Positions 8,563 through 17,082 are shown, counted from the stretch's first letter. The stretch: DNA of 27,625 nt from LGRD01 sp031415135 (GCA_031415135.1 JANORB010000037.1:1-27625); one strand, 5' to 3'. The notes: generated from the letters alone by a model not told the origin. Numbers and translations are program-made.

Positions 8563-9732
8563 ATGACACTCTTCCTCGTTGCCGTGCTGACGGTTTTTCT
8601 GGCCGCCGTCGGATTGACCGCCATCGAACTTCGGAAGAAGAACATTGGCGGCTGGCTCGGCAGCTTCCTGCGCCAGGACTGGCGCGGTGAGCCGGCACCG
8701 GGCGCCACCAAACACCTGATGTTCTGCTTTGTCGACCACTATGAGCCCGGCTGGGAGCAGCCCTCCTACGAGACCGAGTGCGCCCGCGTGGCGAGGTGGA
8801 GCCGCGAGTACCCGAAACTCTGCGAAGGCCGCCGCGACGCCGATGGGCGCGCGCCGGTGCACACGTTCTTCTACCCCGAAGAAGAGTACCGGCCCGAGCA
8901 CCTCGATGCGCTGGTCGACCTGTGTCGCATGGGCATCGGCGAGATCGAGATTCACCTGCATCACGACAACGACACCGAAGCCGGGCTCAGAGAAAAGCTG
9001 AGCCGATTCACCGAACTGCTCGCGTCGCGGCACGATGCCTTGCCACGCCATCCGACGACCGGGCAACCGCAATGGAGCTTCATCCACGGCAACTGGGCAC
9101 TCGACAATTGCCATCCCGGCGGAACCGGGTGCGGGGTGAACAACGAGCTGATCATTCTTCGCGAAGAAGGCTGCTACGCGGACTTCACTTTGCCGGCCGC
9201 GCCCGACCCGTGCCAGACGCGCACCATCAACAAGATCTTCTACGCCACCGACGATCCGCTGCGCCCCAAGTCGCATGACAGCGGGGAGCGTGTGCGGGTC
9301 GGCGGCACACCCGTGGGCGACCTGATGATCGTTCAAGGGCCGCTCGGTTTCATGTGGCACAACCGCAAGTTCGGGATCTTTCCGCGCATCGAGAGCGGCG
9401 ATGTGCGCAGCAGTTCACCACCGACCCCGGCACGCGTCGATGCCTGGGTGGACACCGGCATCCACGTCCAGGGCAAGCCCGAGTGGGTCTTTGTCAAGGT
9501 GCACACCCATGGCACGCAAGAGCGCGACATGGGCGCGTTGCTGGGCGAGCCGATGCGTCAGGCATTTGACCACCTGGAGAAGCGCTACAACGATGGCCGC
9601 GAATGGAAGCTCCACTACGTGAGCGCGCGCGAGACCTACAACATCATCAAGGCGGCAGAGGCCGGCCTCGACGGTGACCCAGGCAGCTACCGCGACCACG
9701 TGATCGCGCGACCGGCCTACGCGAAGCCCTGA
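8563..9732 (+). CDS. Membrane-anchored polysaccharide-deacetylase-like protein of unknown specificity
   Basis: A 389-residue protein with one N-terminal membrane helix (residues 2-21) and a soluble domain that would face the periplasm. The domain resembles a deacetylase/glycosidase beta-alpha barrel. A strand ending in FCFVDHYEP (Asp58, His59) stands where the NodB motif 1 acid would be. EIHLHHDND (His131-Asp137) looks like the H-x2-3-H metal site, and FIHGNWALDN (173-182) follows. A TFFYPEEEY segment (101-109) may line the cleft. Six or more cysteines are present. It follows the Wzy-type gene by 193 bases and probably acts on the nascent polysaccharide, for example by de-N-acetylation. That role is inference, and the motifs are not canonical NodB. 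Confidence 0.75.
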   Translation: MTLFLVAVLTVFLAAVGLTAIELRKKNIGGWLGSFLRQDWRGEPAPGATKHLMFCFVDHYEPGWEQPSYETECARVARWSREYPKLCEGRRDADGRAPVHTFFYPEEEYRPEHLDALVDLCRMGIGEIEIHLHHDNDTEAGLREKLSRFTELLASRHDALPRHPTTGQPQWSFIHGNWALDNCHPGGTGCGVNNELIILREEGCYADFTLPAAPDPCQTRTINKIFYATDDPLRPKSHDSGERVRVGGTPVGDLMIVQGPLGFMWHNRKFGIFPRIESGDVRSSSPPTPARVDAWVDTGIHVQGKPEWVFVKVHTHGTQERDMGALLGEPMRQAFDHLEKRYNDGREWKLHYVSARETYNIIKAAEAGLDGDPGSYRDHVIARPAYAKP

Positions 9733-9798
9733 CCGAAGCCCTGTCGCCGGGGCGAAGGTCGGCGCCGGACCGCGCGCAAAGCATCACGTTATCCAGCG

Positions 9799-9821
9799 CG
9801 CCCGGGCCGCCCCCCGGGGCG
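9799..9821. terminator. GC hairpin after the deacetylase-like gene
   Basis: CGCCCGGG pairs with CCC-GGGGCG leaving one bulged G, forming an 8-base-pair stem 67 bases after the stop. No T-run follows on either strand. It may be a partial terminator or processing site between the upstream two genes and the oxidoreductase gene. The rest of this 210-base gap shows nothing recognisable. Confidence 0.3.
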
Positions 9822-9942
9822 AATCCGCAGCAGAGTCTGGGAAAATCCCCGGCGTGCCTCCAGGCCGCCTTCAGATGGGTTGGGCGCCGCGACCGATGCG
9901 GTCATGGGCTCGTCCATCCACCCGCAAAGAATCCAAGAAAAC

Positions 9943-11028
9943 ATGAAAGAGGGCAGCGTGCTGAGAGTCGGAATCGTGGGGTGCGGAAAGATTGCCGACG
10001 GGCATGTGGAGCAGATCAGGGCCACCGGGCGCGGCGAGGTGGCGGCGGTGTGCGACAGCGAGCCGCTGATGGCCGAACAGTTGAGCGTGCGGCTGGGCAT
10101 CCCGGCCCGCTACACCGACCTGGACGCCATGTTGCGCGCCGAGAGACTCGATGTGCTGCACATCGCCACACCGCCGGATTCGCACGTGGCCATCGCCTGC
10201 GTGGCCCTGAATGCGGGCTGCCATGTGTTTGTCGAGAAGCCCTTTGCGCTGACCGAAGCGCAGGCGCGCGTCATTCTCGACGCGGCCGCCGCCGCCGGCA
10301 AACGGGTCAGCGTCAACTACCTCTACAACTTTGAAACACCGGGGCTTGAGCTGGAGAAGCTGCTCGCAGCCGGCGCCCTCGGCGAGATCGTTCACCTCGA
10401 AACGAACTACGGCTACAACCTGGCCGGCGACTACGGCATGGCGGTGATGGGCGACCCCGGCCACTGGGTCCATCGCCTGCCGGGCAAGCTGTTTCACAAC
10501 GTGCTGGACCATGTGCTGGCCAAGGTTGCGGCGCACATCGGCGATGACTTTTCGGTCCAGGTGCTGGCCTTCAGGCGCCGGCCGGCCACCGGCAATGCCG
10601 CCGTCGACGCGATGGCGGATGAGTTGCGCTTCATGCTGCGGGGTGGTTCGGTGACGGTGTCCGGCCTGGTCAGCGCGCATGGCCGGCCGGTGGCGCACAC
10701 GCTGCGTGTCGTGGGCACGACCGACACCGTGGAGCTGGACTACGCGGCGCGCACGCTCGTGCACAGCGCGCGCCAGACCCAGCCCAGCGCCATCGGCCGG
10801 CTGTTCCCCCCGTGGGTGCAGGCGCGCAGCTTTGTTCGCAACGGCTGGCGCGGGCTGGGCGAGTTCCGCCGGCATGAGGCGCACTACTTCCAGTGCATGC
10901 GCGTTCTTCTCAATCGCTTCTACGATGCGGTCGAAGGCAGCGGCACCGACCCGGTGCCGCACGCCCACATCCTGCGCGTGTGCCGCGCCATCGACCGCAT
11001 GGTGGTCGGCATCGAGGCCCGCGCATGA
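9943..11028 (+). CDS. Gfo/Idh/MocA-family NAD(P)-dependent oxidoreductase
   Basis: A 361-residue dehydrogenase of the glucose-fructose oxidoreductase family, which oxidises or reduces hydroxyls on free or nucleotide-linked sugars and cyclitols. The Rossmann motif is GIVGCGKIADGH near the N terminus, the catalytic-lysine motif is FVEKPFALT, and a following HWVHRLPGKLFHNVLDH segment occupies the place of the usual substrate-binding His region. The start at 9943 (MKEGSVLRVG) is preferred. A GTG at 9958 behind GAGGG is a reasonable alternative. It ends in ATGA, overlapping the epimerase gene by four bases, so the two proteins are probably made together and may act in sequence on the same sugar nucleotide. 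Confidence 0.92.
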   Translation: MKEGSVLRVGIVGCGKIADGHVEQIRATGRGEVAAVCDSEPLMAEQLSVRLGIPARYTDLDAMLRAERLDVLHIATPPDSHVAIACVALNAGCHVFVEKPFALTEAQARVILDAAAAAGKRVSVNYLYNFETPGLELEKLLAAGALGEIVHLETNYGYNLAGDYGMAVMGDPGHWVHRLPGKLFHNVLDHVLAKVAAHIGDDFSVQVLAFRRRPATGNAAVDAMADELRFMLRGGSVTVSGLVSAHGRPVAHTLRVVGTTDTVELDYAARTLVHSARQTQPSAIGRLFPPWVQARSFVRNGWRGLGEFRRHEAHYFQCMRVLLNRFYDAVEGSGTDPVPHAHILRVCRAIDRMVVGIEARA

Positions 11029-12032
11029 AAGTTCTGTTGACCGGCGCCGGCGGCTTCCTCGGCAAACGCATTGCGCACAGCCTGCTGGCCATGGGCGCCA
11101 CCGATCTCCGGCTGCACTTTCGCCAACGGCCGCCGGCGGGGTTGATCGAGTCCCTGGCGGGCCAGTTTCCGCAGGCCCACATCGAGTGGGTTGCCGCCAA
11201 CCTGATTGCGCGCGGCACCCTTGGCGCGATGGTGCAAGGCGCGGGTTGCATCGTGCACGCCGCCGCCGGCATGCGCGGTGCCGCTGCCGACATGTTTGCC
11301 AACACGGTTCTGGGCTCGCGCAATCTGCTGGAAGCCGCGGTGGCAAGCGGCGTCAAGCGGGTGGTGCTGATCAGCTCGTTCTCGGTCTACAAGACCGAGC
11401 CGCTGGCCGACGGCGCGCTGCTCGCAGAGTCCACCCCGATCGAGGAGGTCGGCACCAACCGGGGCCCCTACGGTTATGCCAAGACGCGCCAGGAGCGGCT
11501 GTTCCTGGAGATGGCCGATCGGCACGCGTTCGAGACCGTGATCCTGCGCCCCGGCGTGATCTACGGGCCGGGCGGGGGCGCGTTTTCGTCCCGGGTGGGC
11601 CTCAAGGCCATGGGTCTGTTCTTCAGTCTGGGTGGCGGCGCCACGCTGCCGCTGAGCTATGTCGACAACTGCGCCGACGCGGTGGCACTGGCCGCATTGC
11701 GTGCGCCGCCCGGCAGCGCCTTCAACGTCGTCGACGACGACCTGCCGACCTGCCGCCAGTACCTGCAGGCGTATCGGAAGAAGGTGCAGCCGATGTGGAC
11801 CGTGCCGGTGCCTTACTGGGCCTTCTTGATGGGGTCGCGCTGGCTCGAGCGCTATCACCGTGCGTCCAAGGGCCAGTTGCCCGCAGTGTTCACGCCTTAC
11901 GTGGTGCGCTCGATGTACCGGCCGCTCAAATACAGCAACGCGCCGCTGCGAGCGATCGGCTGGCAACAGGGCGTGTCGACGCGCGACGGCCTGGACCTGA
12001 CCTTCCAATGGTTCCGCGACCAGCGCCAATGA
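11025..12032 (+). CDS. NAD-dependent epimerase/dehydratase (extended SDR)
   Basis: A 335-residue extended short-chain dehydrogenase/reductase. The N-terminal nucleotide motif is TGAGGFLGKR (GxxGFLG), then ISSFSVYKT with the catalytic Ser region, and YGYAK supplying the Y-x3-K pair. ILRPGVIYGPG precedes the substrate domain. The start ATG overlaps the TGA of the oxidoreductase gene (ATGA), and a longer upstream frame is only a shadow. Such enzymes epimerise, dehydrate or reduce nucleotide sugars in the cytoplasm. With the preceding Gfo/Idh/MocA enzyme it may convert UDP-glucuronate or another precursor into a less common sugar. The C-terminal ~90 residues are basic and diverge from typical epimerases, so the exact reaction is open. 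Confidence 0.9.
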   Translation: MKVLLTGAGGFLGKRIAHSLLAMGATDLRLHFRQRPPAGLIESLAGQFPQAHIEWVAANLIARGTLGAMVQGAGCIVHAAAGMRGAAADMFANTVLGSRNLLEAAVASGVKRVVLISSFSVYKTEPLADGALLAESTPIEEVGTNRGPYGYAKTRQERLFLEMADRHAFETVILRPGVIYGPGGGAFSSRVGLKAMGLFFSLGGGATLPLSYVDNCADAVALAALRAPPGSAFNVVDDDLPTCRQYLQAYRKKVQPMWTVPVPYWAFLMGSRWLERYHRASKGQLPAVFTPYVVRSMYRPLKYSNAPLRAIGWQQGVSTRDGLDLTFQWFRDQRQ

Positions 12033-12049
12033 TCGCCGGCGCGGCGCGG

Positions 12050-13159
12050 CTACATCGCACGCCGGTAGAACCCGTCGTAAGTGCTGCACAGCGCGTCGAT
12101 CGACGCGTTGGCGGCGACCCATTCGCTGGCGCTGGCGCCCAACCGCGCACGCAGCGCCGCGTCGTCCAGCAGCGATTGGAGCGCCGCGCGCAGCGCCTCG
12201 CCGTCGTCGGCCGGAACCAGCAAGCCGGTGCGGCCGTCGCGGATGATTTCCGGGTTGCCGCCGACGCTGGTTGCCACCACGGCCAGGCCGGTGGCGCAGG
12301 CCTCCAGCAAGGCGATCGACAGGCCCTCGGTCAGCGAGGGCAGCGCGAAGATGTCGAAGGCCGGCAGCAGATCGGCCACGTCGGCGCGCTGGCCCAGAAA
12401 GTGAACCTGCGCGGCCACGCCCAGCGAGGCCGCCTGCGCGCGCAGCGTGGCCTCCAGCGGGCCGTCGCCGATGACCACCAGCGCAAGCGCGGGGTGCGAC
12501 CTCAGCAGCGCCGGCATGCTGTCGATCAGCAGGCGCTGGTTCTTCAACGCCACCATCCTGCCGACGCACCCGACCATCGGCACGTCGTCGGCGAGGCCCA
12601 GCACGCTCCTGGCCGCGCCGCGCCGCGCGGTGGAGCCGGTGAAACGCCGCACCGGAATTCCGTTCAGGACAGTTTCCGCCGCTTCGGGCTTCACCATGCC
12701 GGAGGCGATGTAGCGGTCGTGAACCTGTTGCCCGACCATCGCGACCCGGCTGGTTTGCAGCAGCGACAGGCGGTACATCCAGCGCAGTTTGCGGTTCGAC
12801 AGCCGGTTGCCCATGTCGTGGCAGGTGCCCACCAGCGGCGGCCGGCGGCGGGCGCCGACCATGGCGGCCGCGGCGTAGTAGTTCGGCATGAAGTTGTGGG
12901 CGTGCACGATGTCCACGTTGCCGCGGGTGGCGGTGCGGCGCAGCTTGCCCAGCACGCCGAAGTCCAGGCTGCGCGACTTTTCGCCCACCACCACCGGAAT
13001 GCCGGCGGCCTGCAGTTCGGCGCGCAGCCCGGCGGTCTGGTTGATCGAGAACACGGTGACGTCATGGCCGCGGCCGTGCTGGGCCATCGCCAGATCGGTC
13101 ACGACACGCTCGAGTCCGCCGAAATCGAGGGATTCGACGACATGGAGGATTTTGAGCAT
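12050..13159 (-). CDS. Glycosyltransferase family 4 (GT-B)
   Basis: A 369-residue retaining glycosyltransferase. It begins MLKILHVVESLDFGGLERVV, a classic GT4 opening with the donor-binding GG. ILNGIPVRRF-like and GCVGRMVALKNQ segments mark the inter-domain region. The E-x7-E motif is clear in SLTEGLSIALLEACATG, followed by VATSVGGNPEII. The start at 13159 is chosen because the family begins there, although no strong ribosome site is visible and an in-frame upstream extension is low-complexity. It points against the epimerase gene, with only 17 bases between their stops, and is divergent from the flippase gene. It probably adds one sugar of the repeat unit at the cytoplasmic membrane face. 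Confidence 0.93.
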   Translation of the reverse strand: MLKILHVVESLDFGGLERVVTDLAMAQHGRGHDVTVFSINQTAGLRAELQAAGIPVVVGEKSRSLDFGVLGKLRRTATRGNVDIVHAHNFMPNYYAAAAMVGARRRPPLVGTCHDMGNRLSNRKLRWMYRLSLLQTSRVAMVGQQVHDRYIASGMVKPEAAETVLNGIPVRRFTGSTARRGAARSVLGLADDVPMVGCVGRMVALKNQRLLIDSMPALLRSHPALALVVIGDGPLEATLRAQAASLGVAAQVHFLGQRADVADLLPAFDIFALPSLTEGLSIALLEACATGLAVVATSVGGNPEIIRDGRTGLLVPADDGEALRAALQSLLDDAALRARLGASASEWVAANASIDALCSTYDGFYRRAM

Positions 13160-13293
13160 GGCGGGGCTTGTCAACAGGTGAGTCGGGTTCGGGCGGGCGG
13201 CGATGCTACCGCACGCCGAATTCCAGGCGTTGCCGCGCTGCGTGCACCAAGTCGCCGGCGTTGCGCGCTCGGGGCCCGATCGAGGCACAACCC
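13160..13293. promoter_or_regulatory. Divergent gap between GT4 and flippase genes
   Basis: This 134-base region separates two divergent genes of the polysaccharide locus and must carry the promoters for both, or at least for the flippase. It is GC-rich, and I cannot point to a credible -35/-10 pair or operator. Confidence 0.3.
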
Positions 13294-14832
13294 ATGAGCA
13301 ACCCGTTCAGCCGCCTCGCCACGGCGAAGGCGGCGTTGCTGATGACAGGCTCGACCTACGTCAGCTTCTTCTTCGGCCTGATCGTCAGCGCGGTCATCGC
13401 GCGCGCGCTCGGGCCAGACGATTTCGGCCGCTATGCCTACGTGGTTTGGCTCTCCGGCGTGCTGGTGACGATCGCCAACAACGGGCTCAACACCACCGGC
13501 ATCCGCTTCGTCTCGGAGAGCATTGGCCGCGGCAGCACGCGCTCCGCCAGGGCGGTGCACGGCTGGCTGCGGCGCCTGCAGTACCTGTGCCTTCTGGCGA
13601 CGACGGGCGGCTTCCTGATCGTGCTGCCGCTGACCGTCCCGGTCAGCTGGAACGCGCATGTGGCCCTGTTCGCCGGCATCGTTCTGCTGAGCACGATCGC
13701 CAAGGCCATCTATCTGTTCGACATCTCGGTGGCCAAGGGTTACGGCCAGTACGCGGTCGAGGCTTACTCGACCATGTCGATCAGCGGCGTCAACATGCTG
13801 TGCGTGCTGGTGCTGTACCTTCTGCAGGCGCCGTTGACGGCGTACCTGGCGCTGTTCGGCGCCACCGGCGTGGCCTACATGCTCATCGCGTGGTCCATGC
13901 TGCGGGCACGCAGGATCCGGCCCACCGCCCGAGGGCTGGACGACAGCCTGGCCCCGCGCCTGAAGAACCACCTGTTGTGGACCGTGCTGCTGACCGTCAC
14001 CGGGGCGTTCGGCAACAAGGCCGCCGAGACGTTTTTGCTGAGCACCTACATCGGCCCGGCCGAGGTGGGCTTCTTCACCATCGCCGGCAGCCTGACGCGC
14101 GGCGGCGTGGAGTTGCTGTCCTCGGGCCTCAACTCGGTGTTGATGCCCTTGATGGGACATGCCTTCGGCGCCGGCGGGGCCGCGCGGGTCAACGTCATCC
14201 TGTCCCATTCGGTGCGCTACTTCAGCTTTGCCGGGTTCCTGGTCGCCGGCGTCGGCTTCCTGTGGGCCGACGTGGTGGTCACGCTGATGTACGGTGCCCA
14301 GTACCAGCCGGCGGTGCAGGTGTTTCGCGTCATGGCGGTGGTGGCCGGCGTCACCTTGTCGCAAGGCGCTTTCGGTGCCTTGTTGTCGACCACCGACCAC
14401 CAGCGCATCCGCGCGTTTGTCGCGGTGTTTTCCGTGGCGCTGAGCATCCTGGCCGCAGTGCTGCTCGTGCCTCGCTACGGCCTGAGCGGCGCCATGATCG
14501 CGCACGCCGCTTCCAGCCTGGTCCTGTTCTTCGTGATCGGCGGCGGCATCGTGAAAGTGTTCAAGGTCGCGCTGCCATGGCGCGAGCTGGCCCGGCTGCT
14601 GCTCGCCTCGGCGCTCGCGACCGTGGTGGCCGGCGCCTGCCTGTGGGTGAGCAACAGCCTGCCGGTTCAGTTCGTGGCCGGCTTGTTGTACGCCATCGTG
14701 TTCATCGTTGCGTCTTTCGTGTTCAAGGCCTGGACCGAAGAGGACCTGGCCCAGCTGATGCCGTTGGCCCAGCGCTACCCCAGGCTGCTGGGGCGCGTGC
14801 TGCCCGCGCTGGCCGGCTGGGTGCGCCGCTGA
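13294..14832 (+). CDS. Wzx-type polysaccharide flippase (MOP superfamily)
   Basis: A 512-residue polytopic membrane protein with about 12-14 hydrophobic helices. The start at 13294 (MSNPFSRLATAKAALLMTGS) gives the usual short cytosolic leader before helix 1. RALGPDDFGRYAYVVWLSG is the hallmark N-terminal motif of polysaccharide/oligosaccharide flippases. Further markers are the ETFLLSTYIGPAEVGFFTIA segment in the second half and LVPRYGLSGAMIAHAASS near the end. It moves lipid-linked oligosaccharide across the inner membrane for the periplasmic Wzy/ligase protein encoded at 7023. It closes the polysaccharide locus and converges on the EF-G-like gene. Confidence 0.93.
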   Translation: MSNPFSRLATAKAALLMTGSTYVSFFFGLIVSAVIARALGPDDFGRYAYVVWLSGVLVTIANNGLNTTGIRFVSESIGRGSTRSARAVHGWLRRLQYLCLLATTGGFLIVLPLTVPVSWNAHVALFAGIVLLSTIAKAIYLFDISVAKGYGQYAVEAYSTMSISGVNMLCVLVLYLLQAPLTAYLALFGATGVAYMLIAWSMLRARRIRPTARGLDDSLAPRLKNHLLWTVLLTVTGAFGNKAAETFLLSTYIGPAEVGFFTIAGSLTRGGVELLSSGLNSVLMPLMGHAFGAGGAARVNVILSHSVRYFSFAGFLVAGVGFLWADVVVTLMYGAQYQPAVQVFRVMAVVAGVTLSQGAFGALLSTTDHQRIRAFVAVFSVALSILAAVLLVPRYGLSGAMIAHAASSLVLFFVIGGGIVKVFKVALPWRELARLLLASALATVVAGACLWVSNSLPVQFVAGLLYAIVFIVASFVFKAWTEEDLAQLMPLAQRYPRLLGRVLPALAGWVRR

Positions 14833-14840
14833 GGGCGGCC

Positions 14841-14884
14841 GGCCGGATTCGGGCGGCCGGATTCGGCCGGACGCATTCGGCCGG
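14841..14884. repeat. Tandem 14-base GC repeat with hairpin potential between convergent genes
   Basis: GGCCGGATTCGG occurs at 14841-14852 and again at 14855-14866 (period 14). A diverged third copy, interrupted by ACGC, runs to about 14880. CGGCCG-GATT-CGGCCG (14854-14869) forms a perfect 6-base-pair tetraloop hairpin. The block fills most of the 67-base gap between the convergent flippase and EF-G-like stops, so it may act as a two-way terminator, though no U-tract is present. Confidence 0.55.
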
Positions 14885-14899
14885 TTCAAGCGGCCCCGG

Positions 14900-16957
14900 C
14901 TACTGATCGTCGTCCGGCGCCTTGTGCTTGCCCATCAGCTGCAGCTGCACCGACGGCGGCACCGCCTCGTAGTGGCTCAGCTCGATCATGTAGCGCCCCT
15001 GCCCGCCGGTCATGCCGTTCAACCGGGCCTGGTAGCCGTTCAATTCGGACAGCGGCACCTGGCCGTTGACCGTCATGCTGCCGGCGTGCAGCGCATGCGT
15101 GCCGTTCACCTGCCCGCGTTTGGCTGACAGGTCGCCGGTGATGTCGCCCATGCTGTGTTCGGGGGCGGTGATCTCGACCTTGACGATCGGCTCCAGCACG
15201 ATCGGCCGCGCCTTCAGCACCGCGTCGATGAAAGCCTTGCGGCCGGCGGTGGCAAACGCGATGTCCTTCGAGTCGACGCTATGGTGCTTGCCGTCATACA
15301 CGATCACCCGCACATCCTTGACCGGGTAGCCCGCGATCACGCCGCTGTCGAGCACCTGGCGCACGCCCTTCTCGACCGCCGGGATGTACTGGCCGGGAAT
15401 CGTGCCGCCCTTGACCTGGTCGATGAACTCGAAGCCGGCGCCACGCGCCAGCGGCTCGATGCGCAGGAACACCTCGCCGAACTGCCCGGCGCCGCCGCTT
15501 TGTTTTTTGTGCCGGTGGTGGCCTTCGGCCGGGGCGGTGATGGTCTCGTGGTACGCGATGCGCGGCGGCCGCGTGTTGACCTCGCACTTGTAGATGTCGT
15601 TCATGCGCTCCAGCAAGGTGCGCAGGTGCAACTCGCCCAGGCCGTAGACCACGGTCTCGTTGGTGGTGGCCACATGCTCGACCTTCAGGCACGGGTCTTC
15701 GTCGACCAGCTTCTGCAAAATTTCCCACATGCGCTGCTCGTCGCCGCGCCGCCTGGGCTCGATCGCCAGGCCGTGCACCGGCACCGGAAACTCCAGCGGC
15801 AGCAGGTGCAGGTGGTCGTCTTCGGCGGCGTCGTGCAGCACCGCGTCGAAGTGCATCTCGTCGACCTTGGCCACCGCGCAAATGTCGCCCGGCAGGCCGC
15901 GCGACACCTCCACATGCTCCTTGCCCTGCAGCATGAACAGGTGGCCCACCTTGAACGGCTTGCGGCCATCGCCGATGTAGAGCAGGCTGTCGCGCGTGAC
16001 CGTGCCCTGGTGGATGCGGAAGATGCCCATCTTGCCGACGTACGGGTCGACGGTGACCTTGAACACATGCGCGATCACGTGCTTGGACGCATCCGGCTCG
16101 GCATGCAGTTGTTTCGCCTCGGCGCCTTCGCCGCGGTAGAACTGCGGCGGGTTGCCCTCGGTCGGGTTGGGCAGCAGGCGGTCGAACACATCCAGCAGTT
16201 CGGCCACCCCCGCGCCATTGCGCGCCGAGACAAAACAGATCGGAATCAGGTGCCCCTCGCGCAAGGCCTGCTCCAGCGGGGCGTGCAGTTCGCCCGGGTC
16301 CACATCGCCTTCGTTCAGGTAGCGCTCGACAAAATCAGGGTCCACCTCGACCACTTGTTCCACGAGCGCGCGGTGGGCTTGCTCCACAGATGAAAAATCC
16401 GCCTCGCCGGACGGATTGAAGAAGCAGTCGACCACCCTCGTCCCGCCCGCGGCGGGCAGGTTGAGCGGCAGGCACTCCTTGCCGAACGTGGCCTGGATGC
16501 GCGCCACCAGAGCGGCCAGATCGAGCCCCAGCGCGTCGATCTTGTTGACGATGATCATGCGGCACAGGTGGCGCCGGGCGGCCCAGTCCATCATGCGCGC
16601 GCTCATCATCTCGATGCCGGTGGTTGCGTTGATGACGATGGCCGCGGTTTCCACCGCCTCCAGCGCGGTCATCGACTGGCCGACGAAATCGGCATAGCCG
16701 GGCGTGTCGATCAGGTGCACGCGGGTGTCGCGGTGCATCAGGTGGACCACGGCCGAATTCAGCGAATGCTGGGCCCGCCGCTCCATCGGATCGAAATCGC
16801 ACACCGTGGTGCCGCGCTCCAGGCTGCCTTGCGCGCCGATGGCGCCGGCCTTGTGCAGCAGCGCTTCGATCAGGCTGGTCTTGCCCGCGGTCGTCTGCCC
16901 GACGAAGGCAACGGTGCGGATGCCGGCAATGCCGGGGTGGGGCGTGGTGGACGACAT
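14900..16957 (-). CDS. EF-G-like translational GTPase (EF-G paralogue, FusA2 type)
   Basis: A 685-residue protein with the five-domain EF-G layout. G1 is GQTTAGKT (20-27), G3 is DTPGYADF (84-91), G4 is NKID (138-141), and the C-terminal domain IV/V has HHRHKKQSGGAGQFGEV and LEPIVKVEITAPEHSMGD. The start at 16957 follows a good AAGGAG. Two features mark it as the non-canonical EF-G-like branch: the switch I region reads CDFDPMERRAQHSLNSA instead of the EF-G 'EQERGITI' form, and the catalytic His of DTPGH is Tyr88. It may associate with the ribosome under stress rather than drive routine translocation. It stands alone, away from a str operon, as expected of the paralogue. Confidence 0.93.
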   Translation of the reverse strand: MSSTTPHPGIAGIRTVAFVGQTTAGKTSLIEALLHKAGAIGAQGSLERGTTVCDFDPMERRAQHSLNSAVVHLMHRDTRVHLIDTPGYADFVGQSMTALEAVETAAIVINATTGIEMMSARMMDWAARRHLCRMIIVNKIDALGLDLAALVARIQATFGKECLPLNLPAAGGTRVVDCFFNPSGEADFSSVEQAHRALVEQVVEVDPDFVERYLNEGDVDPGELHAPLEQALREGHLIPICFVSARNGAGVAELLDVFDRLLPNPTEGNPPQFYRGEGAEAKQLHAEPDASKHVIAHVFKVTVDPYVGKMGIFRIHQGTVTRDSLLYIGDGRKPFKVGHLFMLQGKEHVEVSRGLPGDICAVAKVDEMHFDAVLHDAAEDDHLHLLPLEFPVPVHGLAIEPRRRGDEQRMWEILQKLVDEDPCLKVEHVATTNETVVYGLGELHLRTLLERMNDIYKCEVNTRPPRIAYHETITAPAEGHHRHKKQSGGAGQFGEVFLRIEPLARGAGFEFIDQVKGGTIPGQYIPAVEKGVRQVLDSGVIAGYPVKDVRVIVYDGKHHSVDSKDIAFATAGRKAFIDAVLKARPIVLEPIVKVEITAPEHSMGDITGDLSAKRGQVNGTHALHAGSMTVNGQVPLSELNGYQARLNGMTGGQGRYMIELSHYEAVPPSVQLQLMGKHKAPDDDQ

Positions 16958-17082
16958 GGCGCTCTCCTTGAGCGCGGCTCCAGCGCCCGGGTGTGGTCGG
17001 TCGATGCGATCGGGCGAGGTTAAGGGATCGGGCAACGCTCGGCAATCGGGGCGGTTGCGGTGCCGCGCGGCGGCCCGCTGTG

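Noticed and set aside
10679..13297. An 872-codon plus-strand open frame spanning the end of the oxidoreductase gene, the epimerase gene and the opposite-strand GT4 gene
   Set aside because: It is rich in Arg, Ala and Gln, shows no family motif and overlaps three well-supported genes in other frames. It is a product of strong third-position GC bias.
13171..14889. A 572-codon minus-strand open frame opposite the flippase gene
   Set aside because: It is His/Gln/Arg-rich low-complexity sequence with no domain. The plus strand encodes a clear multi-helix flippase.
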